The notes beneath the pieces are model-generated. The model worked only from the letters and a program-made list of their open reading frames with translations. It did no database searches and was not told the origin of the DNA. From Thioclava indica (lineage in GTDB: Bacteria; Pseudomonadota; Alphaproteobacteria; Rhodobacterales; Rhodobacteraceae): a stretch of 37,543 nt of DNA. Each line of letters opens with the position of its first letter. The first letter of the stretch is position 1. The DNA lies in assembly GCF_000714545.1 (NCBI RefSeq), contig NZ_AUNB01000031.1, positions 1-37,543 of the forward strand. The letters run 5' to 3'. A program made the translations under genes and the position numbers. Below are positions 8,459 to 16,043 of the stretch, piece by piece.

Positions 8459-10267
8459 GTGGGACTAAAGAGCGTGGCCGCACGGTTTCAAGCTGCTGGG
8501 CGGCATGTCTTGGCGATGCTCGCGTGTCTGATCGTGCTCGCCCCGGCGGCGCAGGCGAAAGAGACGTTGCGGATCGGGGTTCTCGATTATCTCGGCTCGG
8601 ATCACTCGCTGAGCCATTGGGAGCCCACCGAAGCTGCGCTGGATACGGCCCTGCCCGGCTATGATTTCCACTTCGAGCCGCTTGATATCCACCAGCTTGA
8701 CGCGGCGCTTGCGGCGCAAAAACTGGATTTCGTCATCACCAATCCGGGCAATTACGCCGAGCTGGAATATCGCTACCATATCAGTCGCCTCGCCACCGCG
8801 CAGTCCGATCAACCGGTGGGCTCGACGCTGGTCACGACCGAGGATCTGACAACCCTTGGCGATCTTGCAGGCCGCAAGCTGGCGATCACCGCCCCCGAGG
8901 CGTTTGGCGGGTTTCAGGTGATCTGGTCCGAGATGCTAAATGCAGATCCCCGACTGCCCGCCAAGGTGCAACTCGAGGTGACGGGCTATCCGATGCAGCG
9001 CGCGGCCCAAGCGGTTCTTGACGGGCGCGCCGATGCAGCGGTGCTGCGCCCTTGCATGCTAGAGAAATTGCAGCGCGAAGATCCGGCGCGCTACGGAGCG
9101 TTGCACGCTTTTGCCCTTCAGCCATCTGAGCAGACGCAATGCGCGCTCTCTAGCCCGGTCTATCCCGGCTGGCCTTTAGCCAAGGCACGCGCGACCTCGC
9201 CGGAACTGGCGAAACAAGTGGCGATTGCCCTGATGCAGATGCCGTCGGGCAATCGCTGGACAGTGCCGCTGGATTACCAGCCGGTGCATGAACTGCTGCG
9301 CCAGTTGCAGCTTGGCCCCTATGCGCGCACCGGCCCGGTCAATCTGCGCGATTTCATCGCTGATTACCGCGACTGGCTGATCGCGCTGGCTGTCGCGCTG
9401 ATATTTTGGGCGCTGTATTCGGTGCGCATCGAGACGTTGGTGCGGCGACGCACCCGCGCGCTGGATCTCGCCAACACCCAGCTAAAACAAGAGATGATCG
9501 AACGCGAACGCGCGGAAGCTGCCGACCGGCTGCACATGCGCGAGCTCGAACATGTCGCGCGGCTGTCGATTTTGGGCGAGATGGCATCCTCCATCGCGCA
9601 TGAGTTAAACCAGCCGCTTTCTGCGATTTCGAACTATGCGCAGGGCTGTATGTTGCGACTTCAAACGGGCAGTTTCACGCAAGCCGATATGGAGACGGCC
9701 TCGGGCGAGATCGCCGCGCAGGCCGAGCGCGCCGCCACCGTGATCCGGCGCATCCGCGCCTTCGTGCGCAAGCGCGAAACCCAGCGCGCCCCGATCAAGA
9801 TTTGCGAATTGCTCGCGGAATGTAGCTCTCTTTATGAGGCGCAGACCCATCGCGCGGGCGTGCGCGTCGAGGTGATGTGCGCGCAGGGGTTGGCGCAGGT
9901 GACGGGCGACCGGGTGCATCTGACGCAGGTGATCCTTAACCTCGTACAGAACGCCGTGGATGCGATGGCGCAAACCGACCCCGACCAGCGCCGCATCCTG
10001 ATCAATGCCGAGCGCGCCGAAGAACCGGGCCGTGGCGCGGGAATCTGCCTGTCGGTGCGTGATCGCGGCACCGGCATGTCCGAAACCGCGATGGCCCATT
10101 TTGCCGAGGCGTTTTACACCACGAAACCCGAGGGGATCGGGCTGGGGCTGGCCCTTTCGCGCTCGATCATCGAGGCGCATGGCGGCTGGATGCGCGCGCA
10201 ACGCCCGGCGGATGGCGTAGGATTGCGGGTGGCGATCTGGCTGCCGATCGGTGAGGATACGCCATGA
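8459..10267 (+). CDS. ttrS: Tetrathionate sensor histidine kinase TtrS
   Basis: The 602-aa protein has a signal peptide (cleavage near AQAKE), a periplasmic PhnD-like solute-binding domain (about 35-300), a membrane segment (about 304-321) and a HisKA/HATPase kinase. His381 sits in the H box (SSIAHELNQPLSAISNYAQG), the N box is QVILNLVQNAVDAM, and G boxes DRGTGM and GIGLGLALS follow. This architecture is that of TtrS, which senses tetrathionate and phosphorylates TtrR. The context (ttrR and ttrBCA next) supports the call. The start is uncertain: the frame opens at ATG 8372 with no binding site, while GTG 8459 (GGGA eight bases away) or GTG 8474 place the signal peptide properly and match the family length. 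It overlaps ttrR by ATGA. The sensor domain has two cysteines (199 and 228). Confidence 0.85.
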   Translation: MGLKSVAARFQAAGRHVLAMLACLIVLAPAAQAKETLRIGVLDYLGSDHSLSHWEPTEAALDTALPGYDFHFEPLDIHQLDAALAAQKLDFVITNPGNYAELEYRYHISRLATAQSDQPVGSTLVTTEDLTTLGDLAGRKLAITAPEAFGGFQVIWSEMLNADPRLPAKVQLEVTGYPMQRAAQAVLDGRADAAVLRPCMLEKLQREDPARYGALHAFALQPSEQTQCALSSPVYPGWPLAKARATSPELAKQVAIALMQMPSGNRWTVPLDYQPVHELLRQLQLGPYARTGPVNLRDFIADYRDWLIALAVALIFWALYSVRIETLVRRRTRALDLANTQLKQEMIERERAEAADRLHMRELEHVARLSILGEMASSIAHELNQPLSAISNYAQGCMLRLQTGSFTQADMETASGEIAAQAERAATVIRRIRAFVRKRETQRAPIKICELLAECSSLYEAQTHRAGVRVEVMCAQGLAQVTGDRVHLTQVILNLVQNAVDAMAQTDPDQRRILINAERAEEPGRGAGICLSVRDRGTGMSETAMAHFAEAFYTTKPEGIGLGLALSRSIIEAHGGWMRAQRPADGVGLRVAIWLPIGEDTP

Positions 10268-10881
10268 GCGACACACCCGTGATCCATATCGTCGATGATG
10301 ACCGCGCCGCGCGCGAGGGGCTGGGGTTTCTGCTGTCCTCGCTTGGGCTGACGATTGCGTGCCATGCAAGTGCCGCAGATCTTCTGGCCGCTTTGGGCGA
10401 TCAGGCGGTGGGCTGCATTCTGGCCGATGTGCGCATGCCTACGATGACGGGGCTGGAACTGCTGGACGAGCTTGGGCGGCGCGACTGCCCGCTGCCCGTG
10501 ATCATGATTACGGGTCACGGCGATGTGCCGATGGCAGTGCGCGCGATGCGGGCGGGCGCGATGGATTTCTTTGAAAAGCCGGTCAATGGCATGGCCCTTG
10601 TCGAGCGCATCAACGAAGCCCTGCGCCTTAGCAACGAGCGCGCGCAATCGCTAAACGAGCGCGCGCAACTGACCCGGCAGATCGAAAGCCTGACCGCCCG
10701 TGAGGCCGAAGTGGCGCGCGCGGTGCTGGCGGGGCGGCAAAACAAGCAGATAGCGCATGATCTGGGCATCAGCCTCAAGACGGTCGAAAACCACCGCCAT
10801 AACGTGATGGACAAGATGCAGGCCAGCAGCGCCGCCGATCTGGTGCGACGCCTTGTCGCAGCGGGATGGCAGGCCGATTAG
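10264..10881 (+). CDS. ttrR: Tetrathionate response regulator TtrR (FixJ/LuxR type)
   Basis: The 205-aa protein has a receiver domain (about 5-118) with the acidic pocket DDD (11-13), phospho-acceptor Asp55 in LADVRMP and Lys105 in FFEKP, then a linker and a LuxR-type helix-turn-helix (about 140-200, with LTAREAEVARAVLAG and the recognition helix ISLKTVENHRHNV). This is the FixJ/NarL layout of TtrR, which activates the tetrathionate reductase genes. Its ATG overlaps the ttrS stop, so the pair is co-translated. The next genes are the reductase operon on the same strand, after a 97-base gap with inverted repeats. The regulator class is certain; the specific name depends on context. Confidence 0.88.
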   Translation: MSDTPVIHIVDDDRAAREGLGFLLSSLGLTIACHASAADLLAALGDQAVGCILADVRMPTMTGLELLDELGRRDCPLPVIMITGHGDVPMAVRAMRAGAMDFFEKPVNGMALVERINEALRLSNERAQSLNERAQLTRQIESLTAREAEVARAVLAGRQNKQIAHDLGISLKTVENHRHNVMDKMQASSAADLVRRLVAAGWQAD

Positions 10882-10926
10882 GGGTTAACCCCCAGACCCT
10901 TCGGGGTTTGCACCGATAGTGCGGTG
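10881..10926. promoter_or_regulatory. Inverted repeats upstream of ttrB, candidate TtrR-controlled region
   Basis: Two dyads sit in the ttrR-ttrB gap. GGGGTTAACCCC (10881-10892) is a perfect 12-bp palindrome that begins at the last base of the ttrR stop codon. CACCG-N6-CGGTG (10911-10926) follows. Between them, GGGGTTT at 10903-10909 can also pair with AACCCC at 10887-10892, so a weak terminator or attenuator is an alternative reading. The position, 50-100 bases before ttrB, fits activator binding. No FNR-type full site is visible. Confidence 0.42.
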
Positions 10927-10978
10927 CAGGGGATCAACGTAAAGTCCGGGCTGACCCAGCATAGAAAGGATCAGCCCC

Positions 10979-11731
10979 ATGGACACGACCCGCCGCGGCT
11001 TTCTTGGCGCGATCGGCAAGGTGACCATCGGCGCCGCCGCCTCAGTCGCAGGTGCGAGCCAAGTCGCCGAAGCCGCACAAACCGACACGCCCACCGCCGT
11101 CCCGCATTGGGGCATGGTCGTCGATCTGCGCAAGTGCATCGGCTGTCAGGCCTGCACCGTCGCCTGCATCATGGAAAATGACGTGCCCCAGGACGCGTTT
11201 CGCACCCATGTCTCGGTTTATGAACTGGTCAAGGATGGCCAAGACCCCGCAATGGTGATGCTGCCCCGACTGTGCAACCACTGCGATGATCCGCCCTGCC
11301 TGCCGGTCTGCCCGGTCGAGGCGACCTTCAAGATCGACAGTGGCGAAGTCTTGGTGGATGCAAGCAAATGCGTAGGCTGCGGCTATTGCGTGCAGGCCTG
11401 CCCCTATGACGCGCGCTTCATCAACCATGAAACGCAGGTCGCGGATAAATGCACCTTCTGTTTCCACCGCACGCAAGCGGGGCTGTTGCCAGCCTGTGTC
11501 GAGACATGCGTTGGCGGAGCGCGCAATTTCGGTGATCTGAACGATCCCGAAAGCGAAGTATCCAAGATGCTCGCACATAACGAAGTCTCGGTGCTGCGCC
11601 CCGAGATGCACACCAATCCCAACGTCTATTACATCGGTCTGGATGACGTGTTGGACGGTCGGGTGGCCGGTGAGGCCGCCTATCATTCCGAGATGGCCGA
11701 TAGCGTGAGCAGCCATGAGGAGGGTCTGTGA
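10979..11731 (+). CDS. ttrB: Tetrathionate reductase iron-sulfur subunit TtrB
   Basis: The 250-aa protein carries electrons from the membrane subunit TtrC to the catalytic subunit TtrA. It has a Tat-type signal (TTRRGFLGAIGKV, residues 3-15) with a following hydrophobic Ala-rich stretch, so it is exported folded to the periplasmic side. Four cysteine clusters for four 4Fe-4S centres are present: C53/56/59/63, C99/102/107/111, C131/134/137/141 and C158/161/173/177. This is the usual DmsB/NrfC/TtrB ferredoxin layout. The start has an AAAGGA binding site. It overlaps ttrC by TGATG. The same fold serves several molybdoenzymes, so the tetrathionate assignment comes from the neighbours TtrA, TtrS and TtrR. 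Confidence 0.88.
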   Translation: MDTTRRGFLGAIGKVTIGAAASVAGASQVAEAAQTDTPTAVPHWGMVVDLRKCIGCQACTVACIMENDVPQDAFRTHVSVYELVKDGQDPAMVMLPRLCNHCDDPPCLPVCPVEATFKIDSGEVLVDASKCVGCGYCVQACPYDARFINHETQVADKCTFCFHRTQAGLLPACVETCVGGARNFGDLNDPESEVSKMLAHNEVSVLRPEMHTNPNVYYIGLDDVLDGRVAGEAAYHSEMADSVSSHEEGL

Positions 11732-12852
11732 TGCAGGTGCAAGTCCACGAACTCGTCGGAGCCGTGCATGAGGCCGCTTGGCTGCCTTGGGCGGTGCAAT
11801 ATTTCTTTCTTATCGCGATCTCGAGCACGGCGCTATTGATGGCGCTGCCCGCTTTCGTGCTGGGGCGCACAGGCGATCTGCCCAAGGCGCGGCTGGCGTT
11901 AATGGTGGCTGTGACCACCGGCATCGTCGCCCCCGTCGCGCTGCTGGCCGATTTGCACCAGCCGTTCCGGTTCTGGGAATTCTTCGTCTACACCCATACG
12001 ACATCCTGGATGGCGTGGGGCGCGTGGATCGTTCCCAGCTATGTCGCGCTGCTGCTGGCCTTTGCATGGGCCATTCACCGCCCCGCCTTTTATGCGATGG
12101 GTCAGGAAAACTGGCGCTTTGCGTGGCTGTTTCGCCTGCTGGCGCTGAAAGGTGAGGCGAATGGCTTTGCCCGCTTGCTGGGCCTTGGCGCTGGCCTCGC
12201 CGCACTGGGTATCCTGCTTTACACCGGCACCGAGGTCGCCGTGGTGCGCGCCCGCCCGCTGTGGAACACACCGTTGCTGCCGCTGCAATTCGCCGCCACC
12301 GGTTTTGTCGGCGCGCTTGGGGTGATGCTGGTGCTGGAACGCGTGTTGAACCGCGACGGTGCGCTGGAAGAATCGCTCAACCGCGGTCTGGTTTTCGCGC
12401 TGGCCGTGGTCGGTGGCCTTGGCATCATCTGGTTCACCGTTGCACGCTCGGGCCTGTCGCCCGCACATACCCAGGCGCTGGCCTCGGTTGCAGGTTTCCC
12501 GATCTGGAAGCAGATCGCGGCTTGGGGCGCGCTGGCCATCGTTGTGCCCTTCGTGCTGGCGCTTGTCGCGCCGCGCAACACCGGCTGGGCCACCGGGCTG
12601 ATCGCGATCCACGCCGCATGGATGTTTCGCTGGACGGTCTTCATGGGCGGCCAAGCCGTGCCGAAAGTCGGCTCTGGCCTGTATGACGCGCTGCTGCCCA
12701 GCGGCTTTGACGGGCTGATGGGGGTGATTGGCACCTTCGGGCTCTGGATCTTCCTGCTGATCGCCTACACGACCTTCTTCCCTTGGGCCGATGCGACCCC
12801 GCCTGTCGGGCGTCGCCCTACCACGCCCGCTCATCCCGCTCGCTCTGTCTGA
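11731..12852 (+). CDS. ttrC: Tetrathionate reductase membrane subunit TtrC (NrfD family)
   Basis: The 373-aa integral membrane protein has about nine hydrophobic segments and belongs to the NrfD/PsrC family, which oxidises quinol at the membrane and passes electrons to the ferredoxin subunit. The N-terminal part contains LPAFVLGRTGDLPKARL and a LLADLHQPFRFWEF segment near residue 75, typical of the family. I prefer ATG 11731 over the adjacent GTG 11728 because AGGAGG (11718-11723) is then seven bases away. It overlaps the ttrB stop and is followed ten bases later by ttrA, so the three subunits form one operon. The C-terminus is a short Pro/Arg-rich tail. Confidence 0.87.
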   Translation: MQVQVHELVGAVHEAAWLPWAVQYFFLIAISSTALLMALPAFVLGRTGDLPKARLALMVAVTTGIVAPVALLADLHQPFRFWEFFVYTHTTSWMAWGAWIVPSYVALLLAFAWAIHRPAFYAMGQENWRFAWLFRLLALKGEANGFARLLGLGAGLAALGILLYTGTEVAVVRARPLWNTPLLPLQFAATGFVGALGVMLVLERVLNRDGALEESLNRGLVFALAVVGGLGIIWFTVARSGLSPAHTQALASVAGFPIWKQIAAWGALAIVVPFVLALVAPRNTGWATGLIAIHAAWMFRWTVFMGGQAVPKVGSGLYDALLPSGFDGLMGVIGTFGLWIFLLIAYTTFFPWADATPPVGRRPTTPAHPARSV

Positions 12853-12862
12853 GGAGACCGCC

Positions 12863-15800
12863 ATGACCAAACGCCGCAACATTCTTAAAGGTGCCGTCGC
12901 GACCGGAGCTTTGGCCACGTTCGGAGTGGGCTATGCCGGAACCGTGAAAAAGCTCGTTAAGGGCAAATGGTCGGGCGAGGTGCCGCGCAATAAACACCTC
13001 ACCGGCAACTCGATCCCCGCAGAATACACCGTCGATCCGCAGACCGGAGATATCGCGCTCAACCCCGATCAGGCGATGAGCTATACGATGTGCATCGGCT
13101 GCACCACGATGTGCGGCGTGCGGGTGCGGGTGGACAAAAAGGCCAACAAGGTGCTGCGTGTCACCGGCAACCCCTATTCCCCGATGAGCACCGATCCCTT
13201 CATCCCCTATGAAAGCTCGGTTGCGGAAAGTTTCGCCGCGATGGCGCAGGCGGGTAAAGGCAACGGACTGACCAATCGCTCGACCGCCTGCGGGCGCGGC
13301 AATGCCGTGTTGCAACAGGTCGAGAACCCGCGCCGTGTGCTGAAACCGTTGAAACGGGTCGGGCCGCGTGGCTCGGGGCAATGGCAGACGATCAGCTTTG
13401 AGCAACTCGTTGAAGAGGTCGTCGAGGGCGGCGATCTGTTTGGCGAAGGCCGCGTCGCCGGTCTGCGCGAAATCCGCGATCTTGAAACCCCGGCAGTCGA
13501 GGGCGCACCCGAATTCGGCCCGCGCGCCAACCGTTTGATGTGGATGAACTGCGTCGATGACGGGCGCGACAATCTTGTGCTGCGCTGGCTCAAGCAGAGC
13601 TTTGGCTCAAACAACTTCACCCGCCATGGCAGCTATTGCGGTGGGGCGTTCCGCTCGGGATCGGGCGCGCTGTTTGGCGACTTCAAGGCGATGCCCCACG
13701 CCAAGCCCGATTTCTCCAATGCCGAATTCATCATCTTTGCAGGCACCGCGCCGGGCAATGCGGGCAACCCGTTCAAACGCATCGGTAATCTGGTGGCCAA
13801 GGCGCGCTCGGACGGCGATCTGAGCTATGTGGTGATCGACCCGATCCTGAACAATGCGCAAAACGGCCCCTCGGGCGAGCGCTCGCGCTGGATCGGGATC
13901 AAACCGGGCACCGATGGTGCGCTGGCGATGGCGATGATGGCGTGGATGTTTGACAATGACCGGATCAATCACGACTACCTTGCCCAGCCCTCGCAAGCCG
14001 CCGCCGATGCTGCAGGTGAGGCAAGCTGGACCAACGCGACCCATCTGGTGATCGTGGATGAAAGCCATCCGCGCTTTGGCCATTTCCTGCGCGGCTCGGA
14101 TCTGGGGCTGGCGGTAGAGGGTGAGGCTTATTCCGACGCCGATCCCCATCTCGTGGCCTCGTCAAATGGCCCGATCCCGGCCGGAAACACGCCCGCGCCG
14201 CTGTTCTTTGACGGTGAGGTGGACACGACTAACGGCCCCGTCGCGGTCAAGACCTCGCTCAGCCTGCTGCGCGAGGAGGCCCATCGCCAAAGCCTTGAGG
14301 CCTATAGCGACGATTGCGGCATTCCCACCGCGAAGATCGTCGATCTCGCGCGCGAGTTTACCAGCCACGGGCGGCGCGCTGCGGTCGATAGCCATGGCGG
14401 GATGATGGGCGGGTCGGGCTTTGCCAATGCCTATGCGCTCAGCATGCTCAACACGCTGATCGGCAACCTGAACTGGAAGGGCGGCGCGATGATCGCAGGC
14501 GGCGGCTTCTCCGAGACTAAAGGCCCGGCCTATAATCTCGCCAGCTTCCCCGGTGCCGTGAAAGCCAAAGGCCTGCCTGCCGGGCGCAACGTGCCCTATG
14601 AAAAGACCAGCGAATTCAAGCGTAAGAAAGCAGCGGGCAACCCCTACCCCGCCGATGGTCCTTGGTATCCCAACGCACCGGGCCTCGCGACCGAGTGGAT
14701 TTCCTCGATGGTCAACCACTACCCCTACGGGGCCGAGGCGCTGATTTTCCGCAACACCAACCCGGTCTACGGCATCCCCGGCGTCGCGCCCTTGGTCGAA
14801 AAGCTCAAAGACCCCAAGGTCGTGCCGCTGATCATCTCGATTGATCCGTTTATCAATGAAAGCACGGGGATCTCGGATTACATCGTGCCGGATTCGGTGA
14901 TGTATGAAACGTGGGGCTTCACCAAGCCTTGGGGCGGTGTCGCGACGAAAGCGACCTGCGCGCGCTGGCCGGTGATCGAGCCGCGGATGGAGAAGAATGC
15001 GCAAGGCGAGCGCGTCGGGATGGAGACCTTCCTGATCGCCACCGCCAAGCGCATGGGCCTGCCCGGTTTCGGCGACAAGGCGATTCCCGATGCGCAGGGC
15101 GTGCTGCATCCGCTTAACCGCGCCGAGGATTGGTATCTGCGCGGGGCGGTCAATGTTGCGATGCTGGGCAAAACCCCGGTGGCACCTGCCAGCGACGACG
15201 ATATCGAACTTTCTAACGTCGCGCGGATCGCGGATGACCTGAAAGCTGTGTTGAAACCCGACGAATGGCGCCGCGCCGCAACGATCTATGCCAAGGGCGG
15301 GCGCTATGAAAATATCGAGCGCAGCTATGACGGTGCGCGCGCGACCTATGCCTTCAACAAACCAATGATGATCTGGAACGAGGAGCTCGGCAGCTTCCGC
15401 CGCGCCACTACCGGCACCCGCGTGCCCGGCACCCCGTCCTGGCGCGAGGCGGAATTCGCTGATGGCTCGAAAGTCTCGGATCACTATTCGAAAGAAGACT
15501 GGCCGATCCGGGTGTTCAGCTACAAATCCCCGCTGCAGAACTCGTATTCCGTCGGGGCCGAAGTGCTGCTGCGCATCGTCGCCTCCAACCCGGTGATCGT
15601 GGGCAGCGCTTTGGCACGCGCACATGGCATCCGCACCGGCGACATGGTGCGCCTAAGCACGCCGGGGGGCACGCTGGAAAGCGTCGCAGTGGTGCGCGAG
15701 GGCATCGCGCCCGACACGGTCGCAATCGAGCATGGCTTCGGCCATCGCGGCTTTGGCGCGCATGACATCACCATCGACGGCGAGACGAAACCGGGCGATC

Positions 15801-15940
15801 CGCGACTGGCGGCGGGTGTCTTGCTGAATGATCTGGGGCTGATTGATCCGACGCGGGAAAAACCCGGCGTTTGGGTCAACCCGATCTCGGGTACCGCAGT
15901 GCGCCAGGGCCTGCCCGCGAAAATCCGGCGCATCGCGTAA
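12863..15940 (+). CDS. ttrA: Tetrathionate reductase catalytic subunit TtrA (molybdopterin)
   Basis: The 1025-aa protein is a bis-molybdopterin enzyme of the DMSO reductase family. The start at 12863 follows GAGGAG and gives a Tat signal (KRRNILKGAVATGALATFG). A 4Fe-4S motif is formed by Cys77, Cys80, Cys84 and Cys143. The likely molybdenum ligand is Cys259 in RHGSYCGGAFRSGSGAL. The C-terminal molybdopterin-binding domain lies around 860-1010. Length, the HGSYCG motif and the PHxKPDxxNxEFxxFxGTxPxxxGNPFKR block match TtrA of enteric bacteria as I remember it. The enzyme reduces tetrathionate to thiosulfate in the periplasm as an anaerobic electron acceptor; a related sulfur oxyanion, arsenate or selenate substrate cannot be excluded from sequence alone. 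No dedicated assembly chaperone is encoded nearby. Confidence 0.88.
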   Translation: MTKRRNILKGAVATGALATFGVGYAGTVKKLVKGKWSGEVPRNKHLTGNSIPAEYTVDPQTGDIALNPDQAMSYTMCIGCTTMCGVRVRVDKKANKVLRVTGNPYSPMSTDPFIPYESSVAESFAAMAQAGKGNGLTNRSTACGRGNAVLQQVENPRRVLKPLKRVGPRGSGQWQTISFEQLVEEVVEGGDLFGEGRVAGLREIRDLETPAVEGAPEFGPRANRLMWMNCVDDGRDNLVLRWLKQSFGSNNFTRHGSYCGGAFRSGSGALFGDFKAMPHAKPDFSNAEFIIFAGTAPGNAGNPFKRIGNLVAKARSDGDLSYVVIDPILNNAQNGPSGERSRWIGIKPGTDGALAMAMMAWMFDNDRINHDYLAQPSQAAADAAGEASWTNATHLVIVDESHPRFGHFLRGSDLGLAVEGEAYSDADPHLVASSNGPIPAGNTPAPLFFDGEVDTTNGPVAVKTSLSLLREEAHRQSLEAYSDDCGIPTAKIVDLAREFTSHGRRAAVDSHGGMMGGSGFANAYALSMLNTLIGNLNWKGGAMIAGGGFSETKGPAYNLASFPGAVKAKGLPAGRNVPYEKTSEFKRKKAAGNPYPADGPWYPNAPGLATEWISSMVNHYPYGAEALIFRNTNPVYGIPGVAPLVEKLKDPKVVPLIISIDPFINESTGISDYIVPDSVMYETWGFTKPWGGVATKATCARWPVIEPRMEKNAQGERVGMETFLIATAKRMGLPGFGDKAIPDAQGVLHPLNRAEDWYLRGAVNVAMLGKTPVAPASDDDIELSNVARIADDLKAVLKPDEWRRAATIYAKGGRYENIERSYDGARATYAFNKPMMIWNEELGSFRRATTGTRVPGTPSWREAEFADGSKVSDHYSKEDWPIRVFSYKSPLQNSYSVGAEVLLRIVASNPVIVGSALARAHGIRTGDMVRLSTPGGTLESVAVVREGIAPDTVAIEHGFGHRGFGAHDITIDGETKPGDPRLAAGVLLNDLGLIDPTREKPGVWVNPISGTAVRQGLPAKIRRIA

Positions 15941-15954
15941 CCGCGCGCGCCGCA

Positions 15955-15982
15955 GACCGCCTGCACCCAGATGCAGGCGGTC
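15955..15982 (+). terminator. Hairpin after the ttr operon
   Basis: GACCGCCTGCA and TGCAGGCGGTC form a perfect 11-bp stem with a CCCAGA loop, 14 bases after the ttrA stop. Only a weak T/C-rich stretch follows, so it may be a partly Rho-dependent stop or a 3' stabiliser. It also lies in the convergent gap with the aldehyde dehydrogenase gene. Confidence 0.6.
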
Positions 15983-16043
15983 CTCTACCCGTCAGTTCGG
16001 TTTCTACGCCCTAAGCGCAGGGCTATAGTCGGGGCAAAGCCCC

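Noticed and set aside
10881-10926. FNR-type site for oxygen control of ttrBCA
   Set aside because: Only a half-site-like ATCAA (10933 region) is present; no TTGAT partner at the correct spacing.
14162-15625. 487-codon minus-strand frame inside ttrA
   Set aside because: TtrA motifs run through the whole region on the plus strand; the antisense product is low-information and has no domain.
6860-15940. Possible functional link of the MOSC protein to the molybdoenzyme TtrA
   Set aside because: The MOSC gene is coupled to yidC and yihA, an order common without ttr, so proximity alone does not support a link.
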